DNA of 64,000 bases from a virus. The stretch is taken from positions 1 through 64,000 of IMG/VR virus record IMGVR_UViG_3300021403_000007; one strand, given 5' to 3'. The position numbers and the translations under genes were made by a program. Under the pieces are notes generated by a model. It did no database searches and was not told where the DNA came from. It was given only the letters and a program-made list of their open reading frames with translations. Shown piece after piece: positions 18,501 to 27,705 of the stretch (its first letter is position 1; every line of letters starts with the position of its first letter).

Positions 18501-20191
18501 TACCTTCTCAAGGCGAGTCAGGACAAGGTACTTTCTATGATAAAAAGAACGATATGGACGGCGACCACAAAAACGCAGTTGATCAGGCAGTAGACCCAGA
18601 CGGTCAACTTAGTCCCAATATGAGACATTTAGCGTCGATAGAGAGTATCTACAAGTATGGTGTATTGACCGGTCATGAGAAAGATGGAGCCGCCGCTGCC
18701 GGTGCTTACTTAAAAAATCTTGTCACTGAAGGACAGGATTATGGCGACAAAGCACTAAACGCACTCAGAGACGGGAACCTCAACGATGCCGTTGGCAATC
18801 TTGTAGCGGGGTATCATCAGATACCTGATGGTATGCACATGAACGCTAAAGTCAACGATGACGGTACAGTTCATGTCCAGCAAGTTGATTTACATAACAA
18901 AGTTCAGTGGGAAGGTGATGTTGGTAAAGACGAACTAGCGAAAGCAGCGGGTCAGCTTAGAAATGGCCAAGCGTTTTGGAGTGTTGTTGGTCAGTCAATG
19001 GCGAAGTACGATCCTAAAGACGGTGCAAAAGTACCGCTTGATACTGCACAAAAAATATATGACAACGCTGATAAACAAATGCTTCAAATCGAGCGAGGTA
19101 TACAAGGGAGATACTTTCAGGGTAACAACCCAATTGTTAACGGTAGGGTCGCTTATGAACCACAGCCGCCAACACCAACAGGCAATGCACGGTTTGATGG
19201 TATGCAACGACAACAATATTTAAACCAACACCGTGAATGGCAGGGTTATGTAGAACAAAATGATAAAACAGCTAAGAACGATACTCTGGCTGCAAAGACT
19301 GATTACATAGCCACACATCGTGCATTACTTAGAACAGCATTAGGACAAAATAAAGAAGCAGTTGAGCAACAAAAACTCGTACAAAGCCAAGAGGCTGATA
19401 TCTCAAAGGGTATAACCGCAAAGAGTAAAGAACTCGCGAAAACCGCAGAGCTTCGACAGAAGGCAGATGAACTGGAAAACAAACCTCTTAACCTGAGTGA
19501 TACTTACAAAGAAGATGTAACTGGTAAGAAATCTATCGTTGAAACTGCAAACGATTATACTTATGGGAAACCTGGTGTTCCTGGTATAGGTGCGACACCG
19601 GGAGAGCCAGCCGTGCCTGCTATTGTGTCAAGTGATGCGGCAGAAGCGAAAAAGAACGGTAATATTTTCTTACCCAACAAATCTGACCAAGATATTATAC
19701 GTGACGTAATAGGCGACGGATACGCACACGCCAAGGGTAACTTGCCCATGGACGAGGTTGCTTCTGCGGTGAAAAACCTTTATCAAACACCGGACCCAAG
19801 TAAAGTTCATATTGACCCACTAGCGAAAGATGGTCGTCCTATGGTTGGCACTGGTACGCCAGCGTTCTATCAGATTACTACTCCTGGGAGTAGACCATTC
19901 AGGGTGTCATCTGACACGTTTAATGCCATGAAGCCTACACTGCAAAAAGTCTATAAGCAACGACAAGCTGACGCTGAAGCCAGTAAACCAGCACCAGAAG
20001 CCACCCCCGCTGCCGCTATACCATCTCCTGCCCAATCGGGTCCACCGAGAACCGGTGGCGCATTACCGCTACCTAGTTCAATGCAACCACCTGCTGCACC
20101 GCAACGTGGAACGCCAGCACAGCCTCCAGGTTGGTTAGACTGGATTGGTAAACATATGTTTACGGAAGATCAACCACCGGCTCCCCAATGA
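15545..20191 (+). CDS. Giant internal virion protein with lytic transglycosylase domain
   Basis: A 1548-residue protein. Residues about 108-205 form a lysozyme-like SLT domain: the catalytic Glu lies in LAQAESNGNP (about residue 133), followed by GEIGLTQINP and WGAW. It should cut peptidoglycan so that DNA can cross the cell wall. The rest is low-complexity proline/glycine/alanine-rich, with three copies of a KGG...GGxV...F-x-DGG motif near residues 340, 480 and 870, and a helical C-terminal third (about residues 1010-1330). This composition is typical of podovirus ejection proteins. It starts right after the upstream stop. Confidence 0.8.
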   Translation: MAYAGSFAKGFIDAFLAAQNQGMRRRHYQMMNDYYAYKMKLDGYDVASGKFINPATGKPEYDSQAQYFKAMQKMFPQKSMFGAPAGDGGDTQQEEPGKGEKGTYSLAQMTQMAEKAGFQGEDAAHMAALAQAESNGNPGAVGSAGEIGLTQINPHAWGDEMANSAKDPQEAFNAAFKVYKQQGWGAWSTDPSSPHFTPGNNGMRFFEAAKKAQAAATAMAAPTDTSTAKAPTPKTAKKAPPPAPTPVVKKPQIAPDDQAAIPSPTQPTSAAPEPEDVAMGPPDPQWSTYNAPAILKQPPPSPPPQAQPAPAAVPSPSAPPPSDAGPDTSAPPPPDNNTMMSAKGGAIPYNSYRFTKYDDGGYVSSDSTPVVSSDASVQGDTQQTQQGAAQMGAAAGAMGSSATKGFEGAQDRKYENALRKSFTPNTSSTRSVPSLWNLPQNLKNSPAGKFFQNPGAAMQAIPGTIAQNFQTSPVGQMMSGASGYQRGGAVATRVTKFDDGGDAGGTGEGVTGSSTTGGTTTNTTNVGGVTAVTGDTTTGFSAADMGHTSNAGGSAGSEGGGSGTSGTSAAPGLAAAVNSMVNAIFGGPASAQTLSPSQKASLQSSLAQLAEARGTSVSEMLGPSGGNTGLSPSALAALRGAVNQNAISFGPPGVPSLGVPEGVGGQGAAPVGAVTTSALGPPGTGSSPGSPTGLSPSVVADINAQMQAYAHQKGYLSGMGTPGFPNPPSGTNALGFPAANPSIGPGGAPQGTVAPPGTLGPAHNSGVAGPGPSAPGGIAGPSAPGAPGLGPGGGGVAAGPSAPSGPNAPSQYASSMMGQGVAPPGMANQGFGGQGLAQGAEAVSQAPVTGGAFHGAPAPNVGRVAKGGPIRKYAAGGAVTFFADGGPADQQPVVQPAPIDYSGSQVTAEQLSGGSTASAADDTEDARDDAEMQRLDMEGPSEDGLPLGTPQISDSFGNPSQGASDGVVAGAQSLIADNSLGPQSAIPSQGESGQGTFYDKKNDMDGDHKNAVDQAVDPDGQLSPNMRHLASIESIYKYGVLTGHEKDGAAAAGAYLKNLVTEGQDYGDKALNALRDGNLNDAVGNLVAGYHQIPDGMHMNAKVNDDGTVHVQQVDLHNKVQWEGDVGKDELAKAAGQLRNGQAFWSVVGQSMAKYDPKDGAKVPLDTAQKIYDNADKQMLQIERGIQGRYFQGNNPIVNGRVAYEPQPPTPTGNARFDGMQRQQYLNQHREWQGYVEQNDKTAKNDTLAAKTDYIATHRALLRTALGQNKEAVEQQKLVQSQEADISKGITAKSKELAKTAELRQKADELENKPLNLSDTYKEDVTGKKSIVETANDYTYGKPGVPGIGATPGEPAVPAIVSSDAAEAKKNGNIFLPNKSDQDIIRDVIGDGYAHAKGNLPMDEVASAVKNLYQTPDPSKVHIDPLAKDGRPMVGTGTPAFYQITTPGSRPFRVSSDTFNAMKPTLQKVYKQRQADAEASKPAPEATPAAAIPSPAQSGPPRTGGALPLPSSMQPPAAPQRGTPAQPPGWLDWIGKHMFTEDQPPAPQ

Positions 20192-20209
20192 TTATTCTCT
20201 TTATAACTT

Positions 20210-20224
20210 TTACTATAAGAGTAA
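20210..20224 (+). promoter_or_regulatory. Palindrome copy upstream of the largest gene
   Basis: TTACTA-TAA-GAGTAA lies five bases before the ATG at 20230, so its AAGAG/GAGTAA arm is also the ribosome site. The identical 15-mer recurs at 45190-45204 beside a promoter. Confidence 0.8.
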
Positions 20225-20229
20225 CATAG

Positions 20230-23200
20230 ATGCCATCGCTCAGTGATTATCTTGGCGATGATTATGCTCAACCGATTGGTGACACCCAACCACCGGAGCC
20301 TGTTGCACGCACACCGGAAGAACTCGCTGAAGTTCCCAGTCTTAGTGACCATGCTTCTTATCTCGCTAACGTATATCATAACTCGCTTGCAGGTTTACAT
20401 ACAGCATTAGGGTCAATAAGTGATGACCCAACTATAACCAAGCAACATGATCAACTCGCAGACCAAGAACGCTCTAAGGCGTCAGACGCTTTTGACGACA
20501 TGTCTCTCGCCGGTCGAGAAGCATCCCAAAGTTGGAATAAACACTGGATGCATGGAGCGCTGTTTGGGTTAGAGCAAATGCTACCTGGCACAGCGGCAGG
20601 AATAGCTGGTGGGCTTATAGCTGGTCCCGTTGGGGCGATGGCTGGGTTTGGGGGTATAAGCGCGTCAGACTTTGCGGGTTCAACATCGTCTGCTATTAAG
20701 CAGATGACACCGGAACAACTTGATAAACTTTCAAATTCAAAATACTCTACATTAACACAAAACGGTATGACGGACGAAGACGCCCGTAATCAAATCATTA
20801 ACGACTCTATTGGCCCCGGTATGCTCATAGCAGGTGCAGCGGGTGCAGCGACGGCAGAAGTGCCGGGGATGGGTGGCACCCTTGCAAAACGACTTGCGAT
20901 AGGCGCGGCAACGGGTGGTGCTGGTAGCGCGATAACCGATCTTGCTCTGGGAGTAACAACCGGACAAACCCCCTCTGCCGCAGATTTAGGTTCAAGCGCT
21001 TTATCAGGTGCAGTGCCAGGGATGGTGTTTGGGGCCATTGGTAAGCAACATGGACAGCGTGGACCTGATCGGGGCAAGCCTGTTGACAGTACAACTGGCA
21101 CCGGGATAGGGTCTGGTCGTATAGGTCGAGCACCTGATAAACAACTCAAAACACCGGGGAAAGGTGACGTTACTCCCGAGGGTAATACGTCAACCCCTCC
21201 TGCACCTGATATCCTAAATACTGAGCAAAGAGAAGCATTGGATGTTACTCTCGGGAGTAAACAAGAAACCAATAAAAAAGCGCCTGCTGCTCAATCTACA
21301 TCGCCAACGGGTAGTACAATACAACCGCCGGTTGCACAACCAACCCCCACCCCCTCAAAAATCGCCTCAGAGGCCCCTAGGACGGCCGATACAACCGGGC
21401 CGCTACCACCCTACCAGGAACCCCCAAAAGGGCCGCCTACGTCGCTCCCTGTTGATCCTGAGCGGCCTCCTTCTGTTCCACCCCCAACCCCCTTGACGGC
21501 GCAACCCGGTTCTGAGCCGACCCCTGCGCCCCCTGTTCGTACACCTTCTGTTCCTGTTTCACCCCAACCTACAGCGGCTATTCCTGAAAATCCGAAAACC
21601 CTTCAAATACAAGAGCAAGCGCTAGCCCAAGGAAAGAAGGAAGTTGTCTTTTATCCGCAGGGAGAGGGTTACTCTCAGAGTGGCACCAAAGCCCTTCGTG
21701 ACCAACCTAACGTTAGTGTGATCAAATGGCACAATAAAGACGTCGCTGTTTTTAGGACTGACGGTCCAAACAATCTTACATCCTCTTCCCTTCGTTCTGC
21801 CGTAAAAGAAGGTAAACTCAACGAGCTACTTGGTCTTGGCGACACGACACGCGAGGAAGCGAGCGCACGGGCTGCTACCGGTGAGACTCCTGCGGCAGTG
21901 GTCGAGCGCACTCCCGAGGGAACGGAGGCCCGTGCTGCTGCTGGGACTACGGAGACTGCGCCTGCTCAGACAGCAACGATGGAGGCAACGAAACTCGCTC
22001 CTGAAAATAAGATAAGTATCGAGCGACCGGTAGATGTTATCAAAGAAAGGCTTGCAGCGCGAGCGCCTAGAATTTTACAGGATATAAGCAAACCAAGAGA
22101 GCCTGCTGCACCTGTCTTTAAAGCAACTCAAGAAGAAGTTACTCCGGGAGTTAAGCATCGCACTATAGCTGAGAAAGCACAAATTGTAAGGAGCAATTTC
22201 ACTGCTAACAGAATAGTTTTATTAAATAAACCTATGCAACGTGAAGATTTATCAGATATTTACAAACGTGCCGGACGTATGGTTGAACAAGCTAAAGCGC
22301 GCGATATAACTATACCTAAAGAGTTAGGCACACACCACTCAGCCGGTATGGCGATTTTAAGTGAGGCACGAACACTTATTAGTAATAAAGAACCGTCACC
22401 AGATGCCTATGCGAGGTTCTTAGACCGTGAAGCACTCTTTCGTGCCGGGAAGAAAGATGAAGCACTTGGTATTCGTAAAGCTGAAGGAGCGGCAGAACTC
22501 GGCGGAACCGAGACACCTGATATCCCTGTAGAGACTACTCCTGAGAGTGAACTTATTGCGAAGCAAGAAAATGAACCACCTAAAAAATTCGAAGTCGTCA
22601 AGCTAAAACGCAGAACACCTGATAAGCTAAAAGCTCTACAAGAACAACTGGATGCACGCGCAGAAAAACCCTCTCCCACTGCCGCTATGCTTGAAGCAGG
22701 TAATTACGATAAAGGGCATATACGTCTTGAGGGAGAAAATGTAAGTATAGAGACTGGTAAGGGTGAAACGCGAGAACCCTACGACGTGAAAGTGAAAGCC
22801 CACTATGGGTACATTCGCGGCACGGTGGGGAAGGATGGCGACCACATTGATACGTATATTGGTCCCAAGGGTGAAACTGGTAAAATATTCGTGATGAACC
22901 AGCTTACTCCCGGAGTAGGTTCGTTTGACGAGCATAAAGTGTTTATGGGGTTCGATTCCAAGCGTGCAGCGTTAGACGCTTACGAGAAGTCATTTGACGA
23001 CAAGAGCGCGTGGAAGCGTGAAGGCGGAATAGTTGAGTTAAACAAAAACCAATTTAAAGACTGGCTTGACAACGGTGATCATTCACAGCCAATCAATGAA
23101 GGATTAGAGGGTGAACACCCCGGACAAAAATTTGAGACGATGGACCTTGCTGGTAAAGCACAAACTAGGGAGTATAACCACCGAAGTAATGTTAATGAGA

Positions 23201-26200
23201 TGTTAGGTATGTTAGACTTGGGCAGATGGTCCCCAAGTTTGCGTCCTCTTATACGCAACTTAGCTGATAAGTTTAAATCGCTTATTGGTGACATGCCTGT
23301 TTATTTATTGTCTAACGACGAGATGAAAAAACTAAACCCTGCAAGTGATCGCACTTTTGCTGGGGCTTACGTTACAACACACAATCATATTTATTTAAAC
23401 GATGATATTTTAAATGATCCTCGCTATAATGCGTCTCATACAATAATGCATGAAATACTTCATGCTGTTACTATTCATGCACTTAACAACGACAAAGGAC
23501 TAAGCGATCTAGCTTTGCGGTTGTACGCAGAAGTTAAAAACGAACTCGGTGACAGCATACCACAAGGTTTAGGTTATGGACTAACTAACTCTAAAGAGTT
23601 AATGACAGAGCTTTTAACTAATCCCAAATTACAAGATTGGTTAAAACATATACCTATATCACCTGAACTCGCTAAAGACCTGGGTATGCCACGATGGCGT
23701 AAGGCGACAATGTTCCAAGGGGCACTTGATTGGTTTAGAAAGTTACTAGGGTACGGTCCACGGGATTACTCTTATATCGAGGCTGCGTTGAGCATTGGCG
23801 AGAAAGCCATGTTCGCGAAAGACCCAACCAGTGAATACTCTTATAGGTTAAGGGCTTCTCAGGTATCTAATAACGAGCTAGGCGAAGGCCCGGTTCATGC
23901 AATGCTGTCTCCAGAGGCGGCAGGAGAAAAGTTCAAACAGGCTGGTAAGGATATACAAGAGGGTCTAAAGGGATTTGGTACTGGGCGTGAAGCTCCGGCT
24001 ATGCGAGCTACAAGAATTTATTTACAACAAAAACTCATGGCTCCTGATGAGTGGATGAGGCGCATCGAGAGCGCTTTCTCTCTGCCGGAAAATAATTCGT
24101 TCAGAAGATATATTAACTCTATGTCGTCCAAAGATGCTGAAGTCAAAAAAGAGCTTAAACTCTCAGATGGGGTTATGAAACATTACACCCAACTGAGTAA
24201 TGATGACCCAGAAGAATTTCAAAAACTAGAGGACGTACTATTAAGTTCTTCGCAACATGGCGTACATCCTGATGACCCATTAGGCGTGGGCCGTAATAAA
24301 CATATTAAAGTGAACAAAACAAACCCTGAAAACTCTAACCAAGAATACAAAGACGCCATACATAACCACGCTGACGATGCTCTTAAATACAGCGCGTTAA
24401 CTCCTGAGAGTAAAGAACTGTTTGGTGATGTCCGTGATGAAATGTCGCGTGAACACAAGGTAGCTCTTGACGAGGGACGCAAAGCTATAACAAACTCAAT
24501 AGAGAAAGAACTACGCACGGGTGACTACCAAGCAGACTACAAAACCGCGGTGCAGAAAGTTATTGACAAAGAAGAACTCGATCACGACGAACAAAAACTT
24601 GTAGAGGGAGACAAGAATGTTGCCCAAATTCGTAACTATGATCGAACCTCTAGACAGGCACTCAAAGGACCGTACTTCCCAACGCGGCAAGAGGGAACTC
24701 ACGTTGTTGAGGGTGAACACGACTATAAAATACCCGATGGAGCTAGTCGTGATCCCGATAATCCGAACAAAATAATCTTTAAAACTCGCAAAGAAGCATG
24801 GGACTTTACTCCCAAGACTAAAGATGGTGACGCGCTTGCTACTGATATGAGCAAGAAATATTACTGGCCCCAGCAAGACGGGTCCAAAAAATACACTTCG
24901 AGCGAAGACGTGCGGGCTACACCTGACTGGCGTGGCAAGACAACCCCGGAAGAAGAGTATCATGTTGACGTGAACAATAAACACTATGAGTTTGCTGACA
25001 GTGTACGCGAGGGCGAGAAATACCGTAAAGCCATGCAGGATGCTGGTGTCACAAATGTTTCTCAGGTTCTGCCGCGTAAAGAGAATGTCACGTACGGTCC
25101 TAACGCGCTGAATGTTAAATCGATGCTCGATCATGTCGATAAAATGGCGCAACTATCAGGAAGTGAAAAAGAAGCAAGCAAAGACGCAATCAGGTATGCA
25201 GCGATAGCAGGGCAACGTGGTAACTCTATTAATAAAAACTATCTTAGACGGTATGGTGCTCAGTCTAATCTTGATAGCGTGCGTACTCTTGATATGCGCC
25301 GCCGTGCTAATGCTAGCTTTGTGGCTATGGCTCGACATAGGCCAGACATTGATGAAGCTCTTGAACACATGCAGAAATTTGCTGACGATAATAAGCAACA
25401 CGACGATGCGGGAGAATTACAAGCAGGAGTGAATATTTTTAAAAACCGTGCAGACAATTATCAAAACGATACTATGAACAACATGAAGACTTCTAAGTTT
25501 TGGAATAGCGTATCTACGTTTGCTACTTTAAAATACTTGTTAAGCCCTGCGTTCTTGTTGCGCCACCAAATACATGTGCCTTTGTTCGTGCTTCCCAAGT
25601 TGGCTCAACATATTGGCTGGTGGCCAGCTTTGCGGCAGACGATGAGAATATATAAAGACATGGCAGGGGGATGGCCAGTTATTACTCGCGGAGTAAAGTC
25701 AGGTCTTAAGACTATTTGGGACTATGATAAAGATCCTACCGACTTTATTGACGCTCTTAAACAAGAACGTATGAAGCGTGGTGGGTCTGCTGAAGAAATG
25801 AAGATGATTGATCAATTGTCACAGTGGGATTTGTTACACCATACAGGCATTGACTTTGAGAACGCTTACAGGAGCCAAGGTGCCCTTGGTAAATTCCAAC
25901 GTGGCGCTCGTAACATGGCACAAGAGATCATTGGCAGCGCCGACGGTGTGTCAAGGTTTAACTCTAGTCTGATGTTCTATCGCGCCGCTCGCGATACACT
26001 TGGTATGGACCACGACAAAGCTACACAGTTTACGGCTGACCGTATCAGGGAAACCCAAGGGCAGTTCTCCAGCTTTAATCGTTTAGAGGTTATGCGTAAC
26101 CCCGCCGTTCGTGCCGCTATGCAATTTAAGAGTTTCCCGTTGTTGGTACTTAAAACTATCACCAAGGCAATGTATAACTCTTTAAGGTATGGTGCATCTG

Positions 26201-27033
26201 CTGAAGAACGCTGGCAAGGAGTTAAAACATTAGGTGGTATCACCGCTGCTTCTATGGCGATATCAGGGGTATCAGGTGCGATGCCAGAGCCTATAGAAGA
26301 CCTGATTGACGTAACAGGGTTACTTGGGCTCACCGACAACTGGCCTCAACTCGAAGACAAACTTCGTACCTCGGCGGCAGAGCAAATGTCGCCGGAGGGT
26401 GCTAACATTCTTATGAATGGTCTGGGTGGAGCTTTGGGGATTGATCTGCATCATGTGGGCGGTATTAGCGATATGACGGGGCTGCCTTATATACTCTCAA
26501 GTCGTAAACCTACAGACGACATGTATAAGTGGCTAGCAGGAGTGCCAGGAAGTATAATGGGGGACGGCTTCACGGGGATGGGTGATTTGCAGGGTGGCAA
26601 CATAGAGAACGCTTTACAAATTATGTTGCCCAAGCTAATCACCGATCCAATCAAAGCCTACCAAGAATATACTACGGGAGTAACTACTCAAGCGGGCAAA
26701 ACAATATCGGCTCCAGTGAGTGCCCCTGAAGCACTGTTACGCGCGCTTGGGTTCGTAACCACCACTGAGTCATCGGCGCGACAAGCACGCTATATCACTG
26801 GTGTTGAGCAGGGTGCGCGTCAGGACGCCTCTAAGCAAATCACCCAAATGTGGCAGAGTGGTGACAAGGTGGGTGCGATACAGGCGATGCGGGCATACAA
26901 CGCTCAACATCCTGATCAGCCTATCCGTCCACCCTCTACCAAGCCTGCACGTCCAACGGTGTTAGGGTATCCCGAGACCCCACGTAATCAAGCTGAACTC
27001 GAAGCGAGAGCAAGAGCCTATGGCCTCCAGTAA
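20230..27033 (+). CDS. Giant polyvalent-type internal virion protein
   Basis: A 2267-residue protein, the largest in the window. Residues about 110-280 hold glycine/alanine-rich hydrophobic stretches that may insert in membranes. Residues 330-460 are proline-rich linkers. Residues about 815-950 match the inorganic-pyrophosphatase-like domain of phage polyvalent proteins: KVKAHYGYIRGTVGKDGDHIDTY, then FDEHKVFMGFDS. Residues about 1060-1130 contain a zincin metallopeptidase signature, HEILHAV, with a downstream glutamate region (ELMTELLTN). The remaining 1000 residues are mostly charged helices, with another hydrophobic part near 2000-2040. Polyvalent proteins are injected with phage DNA and act on host defences or envelope; this role is inferred. 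Confidence 0.75.
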   Translation: MPSLSDYLGDDYAQPIGDTQPPEPVARTPEELAEVPSLSDHASYLANVYHNSLAGLHTALGSISDDPTITKQHDQLADQERSKASDAFDDMSLAGREASQSWNKHWMHGALFGLEQMLPGTAAGIAGGLIAGPVGAMAGFGGISASDFAGSTSSAIKQMTPEQLDKLSNSKYSTLTQNGMTDEDARNQIINDSIGPGMLIAGAAGAATAEVPGMGGTLAKRLAIGAATGGAGSAITDLALGVTTGQTPSAADLGSSALSGAVPGMVFGAIGKQHGQRGPDRGKPVDSTTGTGIGSGRIGRAPDKQLKTPGKGDVTPEGNTSTPPAPDILNTEQREALDVTLGSKQETNKKAPAAQSTSPTGSTIQPPVAQPTPTPSKIASEAPRTADTTGPLPPYQEPPKGPPTSLPVDPERPPSVPPPTPLTAQPGSEPTPAPPVRTPSVPVSPQPTAAIPENPKTLQIQEQALAQGKKEVVFYPQGEGYSQSGTKALRDQPNVSVIKWHNKDVAVFRTDGPNNLTSSSLRSAVKEGKLNELLGLGDTTREEASARAATGETPAAVVERTPEGTEARAAAGTTETAPAQTATMEATKLAPENKISIERPVDVIKERLAARAPRILQDISKPREPAAPVFKATQEEVTPGVKHRTIAEKAQIVRSNFTANRIVLLNKPMQREDLSDIYKRAGRMVEQAKARDITIPKELGTHHSAGMAILSEARTLISNKEPSPDAYARFLDREALFRAGKKDEALGIRKAEGAAELGGTETPDIPVETTPESELIAKQENEPPKKFEVVKLKRRTPDKLKALQEQLDARAEKPSPTAAMLEAGNYDKGHIRLEGENVSIETGKGETREPYDVKVKAHYGYIRGTVGKDGDHIDTYIGPKGETGKIFVMNQLTPGVGSFDEHKVFMGFDSKRAALDAYEKSFDDKSAWKREGGIVELNKNQFKDWLDNGDHSQPINEGLEGEHPGQKFETMDLAGKAQTREYNHRSNVNEMLGMLDLGRWSPSLRPLIRNLADKFKSLIGDMPVYLLSNDEMKKLNPASDRTFAGAYVTTHNHIYLNDDILNDPRYNASHTIMHEILHAVTIHALNNDKGLSDLALRLYAEVKNELGDSIPQGLGYGLTNSKELMTELLTNPKLQDWLKHIPISPELAKDLGMPRWRKATMFQGALDWFRKLLGYGPRDYSYIEAALSIGEKAMFAKDPTSEYSYRLRASQVSNNELGEGPVHAMLSPEAAGEKFKQAGKDIQEGLKGFGTGREAPAMRATRIYLQQKLMAPDEWMRRIESAFSLPENNSFRRYINSMSSKDAEVKKELKLSDGVMKHYTQLSNDDPEEFQKLEDVLLSSSQHGVHPDDPLGVGRNKHIKVNKTNPENSNQEYKDAIHNHADDALKYSALTPESKELFGDVRDEMSREHKVALDEGRKAITNSIEKELRTGDYQADYKTAVQKVIDKEELDHDEQKLVEGDKNVAQIRNYDRTSRQALKGPYFPTRQEGTHVVEGEHDYKIPDGASRDPDNPNKIIFKTRKEAWDFTPKTKDGDALATDMSKKYYWPQQDGSKKYTSSEDVRATPDWRGKTTPEEEYHVDVNNKHYEFADSVREGEKYRKAMQDAGVTNVSQVLPRKENVTYGPNALNVKSMLDHVDKMAQLSGSEKEASKDAIRYAAIAGQRGNSINKNYLRRYGAQSNLDSVRTLDMRRRANASFVAMARHRPDIDEALEHMQKFADDNKQHDDAGELQAGVNIFKNRADNYQNDTMNNMKTSKFWNSVSTFATLKYLLSPAFLLRHQIHVPLFVLPKLAQHIGWWPALRQTMRIYKDMAGGWPVITRGVKSGLKTIWDYDKDPTDFIDALKQERMKRGGSAEEMKMIDQLSQWDLLHHTGIDFENAYRSQGALGKFQRGARNMAQEIIGSADGVSRFNSSLMFYRAARDTLGMDHDKATQFTADRIRETQGQFSSFNRLEVMRNPAVRAAMQFKSFPLLVLKTITKAMYNSLRYGASAEERWQGVKTLGGITAASMAISGVSGAMPEPIEDLIDVTGLLGLTDNWPQLEDKLRTSAAEQMSPEGANILMNGLGGALGIDLHHVGGISDMTGLPYILSSRKPTDDMYKWLAGVPGSIMGDGFTGMGDLQGGNIENALQIMLPKLITDPIKAYQEYTTGVTTQAGKTISAPVSAPEALLRALGFVTTTESSARQARYITGVEQGARQDASKQITQMWQSGDKVGAIQAMRAYNAQHPDQPIRPPSTKPARPTVLGYPETPRNQAELEARARAYGLQ
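21245..21260. repeat. Perfect-arm palindrome copy, 4-base centre, inside a gene
   Basis: TTACTC-TCGG-GAGTAA lies within the giant internal protein gene. Both 6-base arms match the consensus exactly. Confidence 0.85.
25682..25696. repeat. Perfect-arm palindrome copy inside a gene
   Basis: TTACTC-GCG-GAGTAA lies within the giant internal protein gene, read as (I)TRGVK. Both arms are exact, far from any gene boundary. Confidence 0.85.
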
Positions 27034-27286
27034 AAATCCTCCTGAAAAGAGGGATTACAGACATGAGTATGACTCCTACCACGGTAAACCCGAGCAAATC
27101 AAAAAGCGTGCCCAACGCAACGCAGCCCACGCTGCCGTCGAAAAAGCTAGTGGAAAAAATATATCCAGCGACGTTGATCACGGCAGACCAATACGGAAGG
27201 GCGGTTCTAATAGCCCCGGAAATTTACAGGTCACGTCGGTAGCGAAAAATCGTAGCTGGCGTGCTGGCAAGAAAGGATATGACTGA
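27020..27286 (+). CDS. Small HNH-like nuclease/DNA-binding protein
   Basis: An 88-residue protein overlapping the end of the giant gene by 14 bases. The core reads KRAQRNAAHAAVEKASGK, then DVDHGRPIRKGGSNSPGN and SVAKNRSWRAG. The DxDH, a following GG-S-N and an N...W pattern resemble the compact HNH fold of phage endonucleases. It is smaller than stand-alone HNH enzymes (usually over 100 residues). Such short versions accompany internal protein genes in other phages, where the role is unknown. Confidence 0.6.
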   Translation: MASSKNPPEKRDYRHEYDSYHGKPEQIKKRAQRNAAHAAVEKASGKNISSDVDHGRPIRKGGSNSPGNLQVTSVAKNRSWRAGKKGYD

Positions 27287-27432
27287 TGCCTTCTAAGTTA
27301 GTACCCCAGAAGTTTAAAGCTGGCAAACTTCACTCTGGGAGTAAATCTGGGCCAGTGGTTAAAAACCCTAAACAAATGGTTGCGATCATGATGAGTGAAC
27401 GCAAAAAGGAACAACAGGGAAGGAAACCCTAA
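27286..27432 (+). CDS. Small basic protein, DUF6496-like
   Basis: A 48-residue protein beginning MPSKLVPQKFKAGKLHSGS and ending VKNPKQMVAIMMSERKK plus a short tail. Start and upstream stop overlap (TGATG). The F-x-x-G-x-LHSGS, V-x-NPKQ-x-x-AI-x-x-SE pattern is that of the small DUF6496 phage and bacterial proteins, whose function is unknown. A palindrome copy (27330-27344) lies in it. Confidence 0.7.
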   Translation: MPSKLVPQKFKAGKLHSGSKSGPVVKNPKQMVAIMMSERKKEQQGRKP

Positions 27433-27602
27433 TGCCTAAAGGAATGGTATTCTGGCTTGTCTATATCATCTGTCTTGTGCTTTGGCTCGTTGGAGCAGGA
27501 GGCTTGGCAGGTGCTTACGGCCACTACATCGGGGGTGGAGCGGTTGAGTTCATCCTGTTCTTTTTGTTAGGTTGGGGCATCTTCGGGTTCGCCATCACCT
27601 GA
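27432..27602 (+). CDS. Small two-helix membrane protein
   Basis: A 56-residue protein starting at the ATG that overlaps the upstream TAA. It has two hydrophobic segments, residues 5-27 and about 36-56, separated by a short polar turn. A size and topology like this fits a small class II holin or an antiholin, but it sits before the accessory cassette, not next to the lysozyme gene. The function is therefore open. Confidence 0.65.
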   Translation: MPKGMVFWLVYIICLVLWLVGAGGLAGAYGHYIGGGAVEFILFFLLGWGIFGFAIT

Positions 27603-27627
27603 CAGGGTATGTGACAGAATTATGACC

Positions 27628-27656
27628 TTGACAAGTGTTAAGAACTGTGCTAAGGT
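27628..27656 (+). promoter_or_regulatory. Sigma70-like promoter of the accessory cassette
   Basis: A perfect -35 TTGACA (27628-27633), a 17-base spacer and a -10 TAAGGT (27651-27656). It lacks the GTCAGGTTGTA box of the three main promoters, so the cassette downstream is probably expressed independently of them. Confidence 0.7.
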
Positions 27657-27664
27657 CTATCTAT

Positions 27665-27688
27665 TGCAAGGGAAATAGTTCTCTTGCA
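27665..27688 (+). promoter_or_regulatory. Leader hairpin before the Pro-rich gene
   Basis: A 10-base-pair inverted repeat, TGCAAGGGAA-ATAG-TTCTCTTGCA with one G-T pair, sits between the promoter and the AGGAGAG ribosome site. It would form a stable stem-loop at the 5' end of the transcript and may stabilise the mRNA or control initiation. Confidence 0.6.
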
Positions 27689-27705
27689 TGTCTAGGAGAG
27701 AAGCG

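Noticed and set aside
27020-27286. Homing endonuclease mobile element
   Set aside because: The HNH-like protein is short, overlaps its neighbour in a normal operon and shows no intron or insertion boundaries.
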